Source: Limobrevibacterium gyesilva (GTDB lineage: Bacteria > Pseudomonadota > Alphaproteobacteria > Acetobacterales > Acetobacteraceae). From it: 64,000 bases of DNA. Location of the stretch: the NCBI RefSeq assembly GCF_025989185.1, contig NZ_JAPDNT010000015.1, positions 1 to 64,000 on the forward strand. Reading direction: 5' to 3'. Numbering within the stretch: the first letter of the stretch is position 1; each line of letters begins with the position of its first letter. Shown here piece after piece: positions 34,937-44,143 of the stretch. The position numbers and the translations under genes are program-made. The notes beneath the pieces were generated by a model that searched no databases, was not told the DNA's origin, and saw only the letters and a program-made list of their open reading frames with translations.

Positions 34937-37900
34937 TCAGTCGGCTGTGGCACCCATCTTGTCGGCCAGGGTGGGCATCCGGGCGGTGCGGCGCGGCGAC
35001 AGGTAGCGCTGCAGGCGCTCGAGATACAGGTAGATCACCGGCGTCGTGTACAGCGTCAGCACCTGGCTCAGCAGCAGTCCGCCGACCATGGCGAAGCCGA
35101 GCGGGCGGCGCAATTCCGACCCCGCGCCGTGCCCGATCATCAGCGGCAGGCCGCTGAACAGGGCCGCCATGGTGGTCATCATGATCGGCCGGAAGCGCAG
35201 CAGGCAGGCCTGGCGGATGGCGTTGAACGGGGTTTCGCCGTCGCGCCGTTCCGCATTCACGGCGAAGTCCACCATCATGATGCCGTTCTTCTTCACGATG
35301 CCGATCAGCAGGATCACGCCGATCAGCGCGATCACCGACAGGTCGTAGCCGAACGCCATCAGCATCAGCAGCGCACCCACGCCGGCGGAGGGCAGGGTGG
35401 ACAGGATGGTCAGCGGCAGGATGTAGCTTTCATAGAGGATGCCCAAAATGATGTAGACGGTGATCAGCGCCGCCGCGATGAGATAGGGCTGGCTGGACAG
35501 CGACGACTGGAACGCCTGCGCGGTGCCCTGGAAGGTTCCCTGCAGCGTCACCGGCGTGCCGAGGACGCGCATCGCACGGTTCACGGCGTCCACCGCCTGG
35601 CCGAGCGCGACGCCCTGGGCCAGGTTGAACGACAGCGTCACCGCCGGGAACTGGCTCTGGTGGCTGATCGACAGCGGCGCGACCTTGGTGGTGTCGACCT
35701 TCACGAAGGTCGACAGCGGCACGGCCTGGCCGGTGCTGGATTTCACGTACAGCTTGTCGAGCACCGACAGGTCGCCCTGCATCTCCGGCAGCACTTCCAG
35801 GATCAGCTTGTAGGTGTTCACCTGGGTGAAATATTGCGTGACCTGGCGCTGGCCGAGCGCATCGTACAGCGTGTCGTCGATCACCTGCGGCTGGATGCCG
35901 AAGCGCGCCGCGGCGTCGCGGTCGATGGTGATGGAGGCGGTGGTGCCGCCGTTCTGCTGGTCGGTGGCGAGGTCGCGCAGCTCCGGCAGGGTGCGCAGCT
36001 TGTTGAGCACCTTCGGCGCCCATGCGTACAGCTCGCCCACATCCGCGTCCTGCAGCGTGTACTGGTATTGGGTCTTGGAAATGCGGCCGCCCACGCGCAC
36101 GTCCTGGCCGGCCTGCAGGAACAGCTGCGCGCCTTCCACCTTGGCCAGTTCTGGCCGCAGCCGCGCGATGATCTCCTGGGCCGAGGCATGGCGCTCCGCG
36201 AACGGCTTCAGCGCGACGAAGAAGCGGCCGTTGTTGCCGGTCTGGCCGCCGACGCCGGCGCCGACAGTCGACGAATAGGCGGCGATGTCGGGGTCGCGCA
36301 GCAGCACTTCGCCCAGGGCAAGCTGCCGGCGGACCATTTCCTTGAACGAGATGTCTTCCGCGCCCTGCGAGATCCCCAGCAGGATGCCGTTGTCCTGCTC
36401 GGGGAAGAACCCCTTGGGGATGACGACGTACAGATAGACCGTGACCGACACGGTCGCCAGGAACACCATCAGCGTGACGAACTGGAAGCGCAACGCGATA
36501 TCCAGCGTCCGCCGGTAGCCGGCGAGCATCCCGTCGAAGAACTTCTCGATGATGCGATACAGCAGGCCATGCGTACCGTGCTCGTGGCGCAGGAAGCGCG
36601 AGCACATCATCGGCGTCAGCGTCAGCGACACCACCGCCGACACCACCACGGCGACCGACACGGTCATGGCGAATTCGCGGAACAGCCGCCCGACGATGCC
36701 GCCCATCAGCAGCAGCGGGATGAACACGGCGATCAGCGAGGCGCTGATCGACACGATGGTGAAGCCGATTTCGCCGGCGCCTTTGATGGCGGCGTCCATT
36801 GGTCGCTCGCCGTCCTCGATGTGGCGGAAGATGTTCTCCAGCATGACGATGGCGTCGTCCACCACGAAGCCGACCGCGATGGTCAGCGCCATCAGCGACA
36901 GGTTGTCGAGGCTGAAGTTCAGCAGGTACATCACCGCGAACGTGCCGATCAGGGCGATCGGCACCGTCACGCTGGGGATGATGGTGGCCCACAGGTTGCG
37001 CAGGAACAGGAAGATCACCATCACGACCAGCGCGACCGTCAGGATCAGCGTGAACTGCACGTCCTCCACCGAGGCGCGGATGGTCTGGGTGCGGTCCATC
37101 ACCTCGGTCACGTGAACCGAGGGCGGGATCGCCGCGGTCAGCCGCGGCAGCTGCGCCTTGATGGCGTCGACGGTTTCGATGATGTTGGCGTCGGGCTGCT
37201 TGAAGATGATGAGCTGCACGCCGCGCTTGCCGTTCTGGTGGCCGGCGACCAGCAGGTTGTCGGCGGCGTCCACCGCCTGGCCGATGTCGCGCACGCGAAT
37301 CGGCGCGCCGTTGCGATAGGCGATGACGAGGTTGTTGTACTCGGCGGCCTTGGTCAGCTGGTCGTTCGCATAGATGGTGAAGCTGCGCCGCTCGCCGTTG
37401 ATTGTGCCCTTCGGGCTGTTCACGGTGGCGGTCTGCAATGTCTGCCGCGCGTCCTCCATGGTCAGGCCCATGGCGGCCAGCCGGGCGGGGTCCACCTGCA
37501 CGCGCACTGCGCGCTTCTGCTCGCCGCCGATGAACACCTGCGAGACGCCGTCGATCTGCGAGATCTGCTGGGCCAGGATGTTGTCGGCGTAGTCGTCCGC
37601 TTCGATCAGCGGCATCTCGTCGGACTGCACCGCCAGGATCAGGATCGGGCTGTCGGACGGGTTCACCTTGTAATAGGTGGGCGGGCTGGGCAGGTTGCGC
37701 GGCAACTGGCCGGTGGCGGCGGTGATCTGCGACTGGATGTCCAGCGCCGCGGCGTCGATTCCGCGGTTGAGGTCGAACTGCACGGTGATCGAGGTCTGGC
37801 CGAGCACGCTGACGGAGGTCATCTGCGCCACGCCCGCGATCTGCGCGAATTGGCGTTCCAGCGGCTGGGCCACCGCGGTGGCCATGGTCTCCGGGCTGGC

Positions 37901-38059
37901 GCCGGGGAACTTCGCCTGCACCTGGATCGTCGGGAACTCGACGCGCGGCAACGGCGCCACCGGCAGCAGCGGGTAGGCGGCGACACCGACCAGAACGATC
38001 GCGGCCATCAGCAGCGAGGTTCCGATCGGGCGGCGGATGAACGGGGTCGAGATGCTCAT
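34937..38059 (-). CDS. RND multidrug efflux transporter (MdtB/MdtC-like, HAE1 family)
   Basis: The 1040 residues start MSISTPFIRRPIGTSLLMAA, the standard RND opening. The proton-relay helix GFVVDDAIVMLENIFRH, the FIPLLLMGGIVGRLFREFA region and the second-half GIVKKNGIMMVDFA are all present. It has twelve membrane helices and two large periplasmic domains in the expected places. It exports drugs or lipophilic compounds with the adaptor encoded 28 bp upstream. No TolC-type outer membrane gene lies nearby, so a TolC from elsewhere must be used. Confidence 0.94.
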   Translation of the reverse strand: MSISTPFIRRPIGTSLLMAAIVLVGVAAYPLLPVAPLPRVEFPTIQVQAKFPGASPETMATAVAQPLERQFAQIAGVAQMTSVSVLGQTSITVQFDLNRGIDAAALDIQSQITAATGQLPRNLPSPPTYYKVNPSDSPILILAVQSDEMPLIEADDYADNILAQQISQIDGVSQVFIGGEQKRAVRVQVDPARLAAMGLTMEDARQTLQTATVNSPKGTINGERRSFTIYANDQLTKAAEYNNLVIAYRNGAPIRVRDIGQAVDAADNLLVAGHQNGKRGVQLIIFKQPDANIIETVDAIKAQLPRLTAAIPPSVHVTEVMDRTQTIRASVEDVQFTLILTVALVVMVIFLFLRNLWATIIPSVTVPIALIGTFAVMYLLNFSLDNLSLMALTIAVGFVVDDAIVMLENIFRHIEDGERPMDAAIKGAGEIGFTIVSISASLIAVFIPLLLMGGIVGRLFREFAMTVSVAVVVSAVVSLTLTPMMCSRFLRHEHGTHGLLYRIIEKFFDGMLAGYRRTLDIALRFQFVTLMVFLATVSVTVYLYVVIPKGFFPEQDNGILLGISQGAEDISFKEMVRRQLALGEVLLRDPDIAAYSSTVGAGVGGQTGNNGRFFVALKPFAERHASAQEIIARLRPELAKVEGAQLFLQAGQDVRVGGRISKTQYQYTLQDADVGELYAWAPKVLNKLRTLPELRDLATDQQNGGTTASITIDRDAAARFGIQPQVIDDTLYDALGQRQVTQYFTQVNTYKLILEVLPEMQGDLSVLDKLYVKSSTGQAVPLSTFVKVDTTKVAPLSISHQSQFPAVTLSFNLAQGVALGQAVDAVNRAMRVLGTPVTLQGTFQGTAQAFQSSLSSQPYLIAAALITVYIILGILYESYILPLTILSTLPSAGVGALLMLMAFGYDLSVIALIGVILLIGIVKKNGIMMVDFAVNAERRDGETPFNAIRQACLLRFRPIMMTTMAALFSGLPLMIGHGAGSELRRPLGFAMVGGLLLSQVLTLYTTPVIYLYLERLQRYLSPRRTARMPTLADKMGATAD

Positions 38060-38087
38060 GAGCCGGATCGCCTGCTTCTTCTGTCGT

Positions 38088-39272
38088 TCAGCTGTTGGAG
38101 TTGGCCTGGGCCACGACGATGCGTGACCCGTTCTGCAGCCGCGACTGGCCGTTCACCACGATCTGCGCGCCTTCCTCGAGGCCCTTGGTGACCACCACGA
38201 CCTGCCCGTCGTCCTGCCCGATTTCCACCGGCTGCATCGCCACGGTCGAGTCGGGCTTGACCAGATAGACGAACAATCCGCCCGGTCCCCGCTGCACCCC
38301 CACCGAGGCGACCGCCAGTGCGCCCCGCAGCGTTTCGAGCTGCAGCCGCACATTGACGAACTGGCCGGGCCACAGCTTGTTGTCGGCGTTCGGGAATACG
38401 GCCTTCAACTTGATCGTGCCGGTGGTCGCGTCGATCATGTTGTCGGTGGTCAGCAGTTCGCCCTGCCCCAGCATCGTCTTGTCGTCGGCGGTGTAGGCGT
38501 AGGCCGGCAGCTTTCCCTTCGCCATGGCCGCCTGGATCTTCGGCAGCGCGTCCTGCGGCAAGGTGAACGTGACCGCGATCGGGTGGATCTGGGCGATCGT
38601 GACGATGCCCACGCCGGACGTGTCGGCGAAGCGGATGACGTTGCCGGGATCGAGCAGGCGCAGCCCGACCCGGCCATCGATCGGCGACGTGATGTTGGTG
38701 TAGTCGAGATTGACCTTGGCCGCGGCGATGGCCGCGTCGTCCGCCTTCACCTGCGCTTCCAGCTGCGCAACCTTGGCGACACCCGTGTCCACTGTCTGCT
38801 GCGACGCGAACTGGCTGCGCGCCAGCTCGGACGACCGCTTCAGGTCGAGCCGCGCATTGAGCAGCGTCGCCTCGTCGGAGGCCTTCTTGGCCACCGCCTG
38901 GTCGTAGACGGCCTGATAGGGGCGGGGATCGATCTGCGCGATCGGGTCGCCGCGTTTCACGTCCTGGCCCTCCTGGAAGAACACCTTCTCCAGCGTGCCG
39001 TCGACGCGGGCGCGGATCAGCACCGACTGGAACGCCTGAACCGCGCCGATATTGCGCAGCAGGACCGGCACGTCACGCCGCATGACGGGTGCGACGGAGA
39101 CCGGAACGCCGGTCGGCGCAGGCGGCGCCGCCGCGGGGGCGGCCGTCTGGGCGATGGCGGACCCGGCCACGAGCAGCAGCATGCCCAACGACAGGACGCT
39201 GCCGAGGGCGCTGCGGGTCCGCGTGGAGGGAAGCGAAAGGGCGGACGCAGGAGGGGGGGCGATTGACGTCAT
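38088..39272 (-). CDS. RND efflux periplasmic adaptor (MdtA-like)
   Basis: The 394 residues have an N-terminal hydrophobic export segment at about 20-42 followed by an Ala/Pro linker. Next come the lipoyl/barrel half (LIRARVDGTLEKVFFQEG, KRGDPIAQIDPRPY), an alpha-helical hairpin (about 115-180) and the second barrel half with NLDYTNITSPIDGRVGLRLL. It joins the inner membrane pump to the outer membrane channel. AAGGAT precedes ATG 39272. Confidence 0.92.
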   Translation of the reverse strand: MTSIAPPPASALSLPSTRTRSALGSVLSLGMLLLVAGSAIAQTAAPAAAPPAPTGVPVSVAPVMRRDVPVLLRNIGAVQAFQSVLIRARVDGTLEKVFFQEGQDVKRGDPIAQIDPRPYQAVYDQAVAKKASDEATLLNARLDLKRSSELARSQFASQQTVDTGVAKVAQLEAQVKADDAAIAAAKVNLDYTNITSPIDGRVGLRLLDPGNVIRFADTSGVGIVTIAQIHPIAVTFTLPQDALPKIQAAMAKGKLPAYAYTADDKTMLGQGELLTTDNMIDATTGTIKLKAVFPNADNKLWPGQFVNVRLQLETLRGALAVASVGVQRGPGGLFVYLVKPDSTVAMQPVEIGQDDGQVVVVTKGLEEGAQIVVNGQSRLQNGSRIVVAQANSNS

Positions 39273-39463
39273 GCGATCCTTGCGGTTCTGGCCATGCTAC
39301 GCTTCGGGGCGGTTTTGTTGCGACTCTCGACAGGCGACGCCGACTCTGCCCGGGCACGGCCAGGACAAATCATTCGAAGCGAGATCATTTTCATCCAACA
39401 CCCGGCCGGACGCCAGTGCGCAGTTCGACCGTAGGCCAGCGCATCTATACTGGCCGGATGCCC

Positions 39464-39496
39464 GGCCCGGGATGAAATTCCAGCAATTCCCGGGCC
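39464..39496. terminator. Stem-loop after the TPP decarboxylase genes
   Basis: GGCCCGGGA (39464-39472) pairs with TCCCGGGCC (39488-39496) around a 15-base loop, 25 bp past the stop of the 39521 gene. No T run follows, so it may stop transcription weakly or protect the 3' end. The rest of 39273-39520 shows no gene; it must also hold the efflux operon promoter. Confidence 0.45.
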
Positions 39497-39520
39497 ATCA
39501 AGGCCGGGCCGGCAGGGCCG

Positions 39521-40126
39521 TCAATCCGGCGGCAGGCCGAGCGCGTCCCGGAATCTGTTGGTCAGGCGGGCGCCGTCGCGCGGCGGCAGGTGGCGTGCCA
39601 CCTCCTCGGGGGCGATCCGGATGACGGCGAACAACGCCTCCCGCCGCAGCCGGGGCCGCAAGGCCTCGACTCCGGGCATGTCCGTGACCGTGCAACTGGC
39701 AGCCCAGCCGCAGGCGGATGCCACCGCGGCAAGGTCGGTGCCCAGCGCGGAATGGCTGCGCTGCTGCCCGGTCTCGGCGAACCGGCCGTTGTCCATCACC
39801 GCGATCGCCAGGTTGGCCGGCTTCAGCGCGCCGATGGTGGCCAGCGACCCCAGCCCCATGAGCATCTCGCCGTCGCCAGTCAGCACCAGCACCCGCCGCT
39901 GCGGCTGCGCCAGGGCGATGCCCAGCCCGACCATCGCGGCGCCGCCCATGGCGCCCCACAGGTAGAAATTCAGCGGGCGGTCGCCGGCGGCGCCGGCATC
40001 GAAGGTGGTCGAGCCAAGCCCGGTCACCACCAGCAGCTCGCCGCCGGGCGTGTCATGCGGGTCGCGCAGCAGGGATGCCACCACGGCGCGCCGATCATCG
40101 AGAGCGTTCACGACAGATTGGGTCAT
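39521..40126 (-). CDS. TPP-dependent decarboxylase, beta (TPP-binding) subunit
   Basis: The 201 residues hold the TPP-binding motif: GDGEMLMGLGSL then the Asn of VMDNGRF about 26 residues on, preceded by LWGAMGGAAMVGLG. Size and split organisation match the beta subunit of sulfopyruvate or phosphonopyruvate decarboxylase-type enzymes. It overlaps the alpha gene (ATGA), so the two are made in equal amounts. The substrate is probably a 3-substituted pyruvate, but no phosphonate or sulfonate gene is adjacent to confirm this. Confidence 0.82.
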   Translation of the reverse strand: MTQSVVNALDDRRAVVASLLRDPHDTPGGELLVVTGLGSTTFDAGAAGDRPLNFYLWGAMGGAAMVGLGIALAQPQRRVLVLTGDGEMLMGLGSLATIGALKPANLAIAVMDNGRFAETGQQRSHSALGTDLAAVASACGWAASCTVTDMPGVEALRPRLRREALFAVIRIAPEEVARHLPPRDGARLTNRFRDALGLPPD

Positions 40127-40641
40127 TTCACGAATACCTTGGCGCCGATCAGCCGCTGCGAGAACAGCACGGCCACCGGGACGGCGCTGTCGAAAGCCAG
40201 GGCCGCGCTGGCGGCGACCATGTCCACCACCTCGCTTGCATGATCGGCCCGGCGCACATGCACGCCGGCGGCGGTGAGGACCGGCGCCGTGGCGCTGCCC
40301 ATGGGCACCTGCCACGGATTGAACTCGCCCCACTCGCCGCGCATGGTCACCAGCGTCAGGAACGGCATCCGGCAGTTCAGCGGCAGCGACAGCATGTTGA
40401 TGCAGTTGCCCACGCCGGAGGACTGCATCAGCAGCACCGCGCGCTGCCCGCCCAGATGGGCGCCGGCGGCGAGCGCGATCCCTTCCTCCTCGGTGGTCAG
40501 CACCACCGCGTGCATGTCCGGGTCGGCATGCGCCCGTTCGATCAGGCGGATGTGGCCGGCGTCGGGCACGTAACCCAGCTGGCGCACGCCGGCCCGCTTC
40601 AAGGCGGCGTACACGCCGTCCTGCCAGGTCTCTGTCGTCAT
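40123..40641 (-). CDS. TPP-dependent decarboxylase, alpha (PYR) subunit
   Basis: The 172 residues correspond to the pyrimidine-binding half of a TPP enzyme. LTTEEEGIALAAGAHLGG carries the Glu that activates the cofactor, and LLMQSSGVGNCINML follows. Start ATG 40641 has GGAGGAG upstream. With the 39521 product it should form an alpha-beta decarboxylase of the ComD/ComE type. It is divergent from the acyl-CoA dehydrogenase operon at 40765, with 123 bp shared between the starts. Confidence 0.82.
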   Translation of the reverse strand: MTTETWQDGVYAALKRAGVRQLGYVPDAGHIRLIERAHADPDMHAVVLTTEEEGIALAAGAHLGGQRAVLLMQSSGVGNCINMLSLPLNCRMPFLTLVTMRGEWGEFNPWQVPMGSATAPVLTAAGVHVRRADHASEVVDMVAASAALAFDSAVPVAVLFSQRLIGAKVFVK

Positions 40642-40764
40642 TGCGTCTCCTCCATTCCAACAATGTTGCGCCGATCGGCACAGGGCCGCAATGAGCCCCG
40701 GCTTGCACGCGTGCGGGGCCCGGCCTAATCCAGCCGCGTCCCTTCCGTCAGCCGCGAGAGACCC

Positions 40765-41934
40765 ATGGACCAGCCGTTGCCCAGTGCCGACCCCCACGCC
40801 GAAATCCGTGAGGAGGTCCGCAAGCTCTGCGCGCGCTTTCCGGGGGAATACTGGCGCACGCTGGACGAGGCGCGCGGCTATCCCACCGCGTTCGTCCAGG
40901 CGCTCACCGAGGCCGGCTATCTCGGCGCGCTGATCCCCGAGGAATATGGCGGCGCCGGCCTGCCGCTGTCCGCGGCTGCGGCGATCCTGGAGACAGTGCA
41001 GTCCGAGGGCTGCAACGGCGCGGCCTGCCATGCCCAGATGTACATCATGGGCACGATCCTGCGGCACGGTTCGCCCGAGCAGAAGCAGGCCTACCTGCCC
41101 AAGATCGCCACCGGTGCCTTGCGCCTGCAGGCCTTCGGCGTGACCGAGCCGACCAGCGGCACCGACACCACGAGCCTGCGCACCTTCGCTCGCCGCGAGG
41201 GTGACAAATACATCGTCAACGGCCAGAAGGTCTGGACCAGCCGCGCCGAGCACTCCGACCTGATGCTGCTGCTGGCGCGCACCACGCCGCGCGATCAGGT
41301 GGCGCGCAAGACCGAGGGCCTGTCCACTTTCATCGTCGACATGAAGCAGGCGCTCGGCAACGGCCTGACCATCCGCCCGATCCGGACCATGATGAACCAT
41401 AACAGTTGCGAAGTGTTCTTCGACAACATGGAAGTGCCGGCGGAGAACCTGGTGGGCGTGGAGGGGCGCGGCTTCCGCTACGTCCTCGACGGCATGAATG
41501 CCGAGCGGCTGCTGATCGCCGCCGAATGCATCGGCGACGCCAAATGGTTCATCGCCAAGGCGTCCGCCTATGCCAAGGAGCGCCGCGTGTTCGGCCGCCC
41601 GATCGGGCAGAACCAGGGCGTCCAGTTCCCCATCGCCCGCGCCTACGCCCAGATGCGCGCGGCCGAATTGCTGGTGCGCGAGGGCTGCGCGAAGTTCGAT
41701 TCCGGCGAGCACTGCGGCGAGGAGGCCAACATGGCCAAGATGCTCGCCGCCGAGGCGTCCTGGGCGGCCGGGGAAGCCTGCATCCAGACCCATGGCGGCT
41801 TCGGCTTTGCCGAGGAATACGACATCGAGCGCAAGTTCCGCGAAACCCGGCTGTACCAGGTGGCGCCGATCAGCACGAACCTGATCCTCTCCTACATCGC
41901 CGAGCACGTGCTCGGCATGCCCCGGAGCTATTGA
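40765..41934 (+). CDS. Acyl-CoA dehydrogenase family protein
   Basis: The 389 residues have the FAD-dependent dehydrogenase pattern: FGVTEPTSGTDTTSLRT, VNGQKVWTSRAEHSD and THGGFGFAEEYDIERKFRET. The usual catalytic Glu of medium-chain enzymes (YEGT motif) is Gln here (LYQVAP, Q365). A Glu is found instead in the helix NAERLL (E247), the position used by isovaleryl-CoA dehydrogenase. A branched or substituted short acyl-CoA is therefore likely. Its stop overlaps the CoA-transferase start. Confidence 0.9.
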   Translation: MDQPLPSADPHAEIREEVRKLCARFPGEYWRTLDEARGYPTAFVQALTEAGYLGALIPEEYGGAGLPLSAAAAILETVQSEGCNGAACHAQMYIMGTILRHGSPEQKQAYLPKIATGALRLQAFGVTEPTSGTDTTSLRTFARREGDKYIVNGQKVWTSRAEHSDLMLLLARTTPRDQVARKTEGLSTFIVDMKQALGNGLTIRPIRTMMNHNSCEVFFDNMEVPAENLVGVEGRGFRYVLDGMNAERLLIAAECIGDAKWFIAKASAYAKERRVFGRPIGQNQGVQFPIARAYAQMRAAELLVREGCAKFDSGEHCGEEANMAKMLAAEASWAAGEACIQTHGGFGFAEEYDIERKFRETRLYQVAPISTNLILSYIAEHVLGMPRSY

Positions 41935-43058
41935 TGCGCGGTGCTCTCGACGGGCTGCTCGTCGTTGCCCTGGAGCAGGCGGTGGCGGCGCCCTATTGCA
42001 GCTCGCGGCTGGCCGATGCCGGGGCGCGGGTGATCAAGGTGGAGCGGGCGGAGGGCGATTTTGCCCGTGGCTACGACCGGGCGGCCAAGGGCCTGTCCAG
42101 CTATTTCGTCTGGCTCAATCGCGGCAAGCAGAGCCTGGTGGCCGACATCAAGAAGCCCGAGGACGCGGCCCTGCTGCGCCGGATGATCGCGCGCGCCGAC
42201 GTGTTCATCCAGAACCTGGCCCCCGGCGCGGCGGCGCGTGCCGGCTTCGGGTCCGATGCGCTGCGGGCGGCCAACCCAAGGCTGATCACGGTGGACATCA
42301 GCGGCTACGGCGATTCCGGCGACTACGCCACCATGAAGGCCTACGACCTGCTGGTGCAGGCCGAGTCCGGCATCGCCAGCATTACCGGCCACCCCGCCGG
42401 CCCCGGCCGCATCGGCGTGTCGGCCTGCGACATCGCCTGCGGCATGGCGGCCCATGCCGGCGTGCTGGAAGCACTGATCCAGCGCGGCATCACCGGCGTG
42501 GGCAAGGGGCTGAAGGTCAGCCTGTTCGACGGTATGGCCGATTGGATGAACGTGCCGCTGCTGTTCTACGAAGGCACCGGCCGCGCACCAGAGCGCGTGG
42601 GCCTCGCGCATCCGTCCATCTGTCCCTATGGCGCGTTCGCGACAAGCGATGGCGCACTGGTGCTGATCAGCATTCAGAACGAGCGCGAATGGGCTGATTT
42701 TTGTGCTCATTTCCTGCTGGAGCCGGACCTGCCGCAGCGCCAGGGGTACGAGACCAACGTGATCCGCGTAGCCAACCGGACGGAGGTGGACGCGCATGTC
42801 GCCGCGGTGTTCGCCCGGCTCACCCGCGATCAGGCCGCCGCCCGCCTGCGCGCGGCCAACACGGCCTATGGCTTCGTCAACGGCGTAGCCGAGTTCGCTC
42901 GGCACCCCGCGCTGCGACGCGCAGAGATCGCAACACCGAACGGCCCCGTGTCGATCGCCGCCCCGCCGGTGATCAGCAGCGATGGGCCGCGCACCCTCGG
43001 CGCGGTTCCGGCCATCGGGGCGGATTCGGACGCCATCCGGGCAGAGTTCGAGGCGTAG
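41934..43058 (+). CDS. Class III (CaiB/BaiF) CoA-transferase
   Basis: The 374 residues include LLVVALEQAVAAPYCSSRLA, VFIQNLAPGAAARAGFG and the likely nucleophile in SACDIACGMAA (D166). ATG 41934 shares one base with the dehydrogenase stop, so the products are coupled. The transferase probably activates the acid that the dehydrogenase then oxidises. Its sequence is well diverged from the family member at 27228, arguing against recent duplication. Confidence 0.9.
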   Translation: MRGALDGLLVVALEQAVAAPYCSSRLADAGARVIKVERAEGDFARGYDRAAKGLSSYFVWLNRGKQSLVADIKKPEDAALLRRMIARADVFIQNLAPGAAARAGFGSDALRAANPRLITVDISGYGDSGDYATMKAYDLLVQAESGIASITGHPAGPGRIGVSACDIACGMAAHAGVLEALIQRGITGVGKGLKVSLFDGMADWMNVPLLFYEGTGRAPERVGLAHPSICPYGAFATSDGALVLISIQNEREWADFCAHFLLEPDLPQRQGYETNVIRVANRTEVDAHVAAVFARLTRDQAAARLRAANTAYGFVNGVAEFARHPALRRAEIATPNGPVSIAAPPVISSDGPRTLGAVPAIGADSDAIRAEFEA

Positions 43059-43072
43059 GCCGCGTACCCGTA

Positions 43073-43978
43073 TCAGAGCGGCGTGCGCGGGACCTGGCGG
43101 GAGGCGACCGGGATCGGGACGGCGCGATAGGCATCCAGGCCGCGGCCGACGGTGCCCTGCGGCGCCGGCAGGATCCGCGCAGTCTCGGCCTTGTTGGACA
43201 GGCGGTAGGCGCCGGCCGGCTGGGCAGTCAACGGCGCGGGCGGGCGCAGCACATTGGACTGGGCCGGCCAGGCGGTGCCATGGCTGTTCCAGACGTTGGA
43301 TGACCAGACATTGGTGGACCACACATTCGCAGGCGCTCCGCCCGGCATACGGAGCAGGCGCTTCATCTCCTCGGGCAAGACAGCGGCGACTTTGCGCTGG
43401 TAGATTTCGCCACGCTCCGGCGTCGCGGAATGGTAGCTGGCGGTCGCGCGGGCCCAGTCGCGGGACTGGGAATAGAGCTGGCCGAGGAAGCGTGCGGCAT
43501 AGACGGCGTTGGCGACAGGATCGAACGCTTCATCGAGGCTGGCGAAGGCGTTCGGGTGGTACATCAGGTTCACCTGCATGCAGCCGACATCGATCGAGCG
43601 GGCGCCGCGCTGCTGGAACGCGCGCACCGCGGCGATGGCCTCCGTCTTGCTGGCATAGCTATAGCCGTCACCCTCGACATTGATGGTCCACGGCCAGGGA
43701 TGGATGACGCCCTGGGCGTCCGGGCGGCCGCTTTCGACGCGGGCGATGGCGGCCATCAGCTGGGTGGGGATGCCGGCGGCGCGCTCGGCATTGCGGATGG
43801 CCACCCGGCATTGCATGGCTGGATCGGCGGCGGTGAGCGACGGCTGCAACGCCACCGTCAGCGGCCGGAGCTGTCGCGCCGGCGATTCCGCACGGGCCGC
43901 CGCCGTACAGACAATGAGACTGCCCACGAGCGCCGCGCACGATGCCGCGCCCGGCAGAAGGGTGATGAGGATGCGCAT
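43073..43978 (-). CDS. Lytic transglycosylase-like (SLT domain) protein
   Basis: The 301 residues start with a signal peptide (MRILITLLPGAASCAALVGS, then IVCTAAARA). The lysozyme-like domain spans about 65-200, with the catalytic Glu in MAAIARVESGRPDAQG and the family stretch SIDVGCMQVNLMYHP. Such enzymes cut peptidoglycan glycan strands in the periplasm. The tail has a short tandem motif, NVWSTNVWSSNVWN, and is Pro-rich. ATG 43978 is chosen over 44011 because the signal peptide begins there. Confidence 0.85.
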   Translation of the reverse strand: MRILITLLPGAASCAALVGSLIVCTAAARAESPARQLRPLTVALQPSLTAADPAMQCRVAIRNAERAAGIPTQLMAAIARVESGRPDAQGVIHPWPWTINVEGDGYSYASKTEAIAAVRAFQQRGARSIDVGCMQVNLMYHPNAFASLDEAFDPVANAVYAARFLGQLYSQSRDWARATASYHSATPERGEIYQRKVAAVLPEEMKRLLRMPGGAPANVWSTNVWSSNVWNSHGTAWPAQSNVLRPPAPLTAQPAGAYRLSNKAETARILPAPQGTVGRGLDAYRAVPIPVASRQVPRTPL

Positions 43979-44107
43979 GCCGGACACGGTATAGGCGGAA
44001 TCGTTAACCATGTGTGAGTAGCGAGTATGGGAGGCATCCGGTTTGTTGCGGCACGGTATCGCCCGCAGATCACTGCGAAAAAAGAATGCTGCAATGCAAA
44101 AAATCAC

Positions 44108-44136
44108 TTGCGCGCAAATGCTCGGTGACCTATCTT
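44108..44136 (+). promoter_or_regulatory. Promoter of the candidate small RNA
   Basis: TTGCGC (44108-44113), 17 bp, TATCTT (44131-44136) on the plus strand in an AT-richer patch. The spacing is ideal and the matches are moderate (3/6 and 4/6). It would start RNA at about 44144. Confidence 0.4.
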
Positions 44137-44143
44137 CCGCTTC

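Noticed and set aside
35129..38191. A 1020-residue plus-strand open frame opposite the RND transporter
   Set aside because: Low-complexity His/Asp/Gln/Arg-rich translation; the minus strand encodes a full RND pump.
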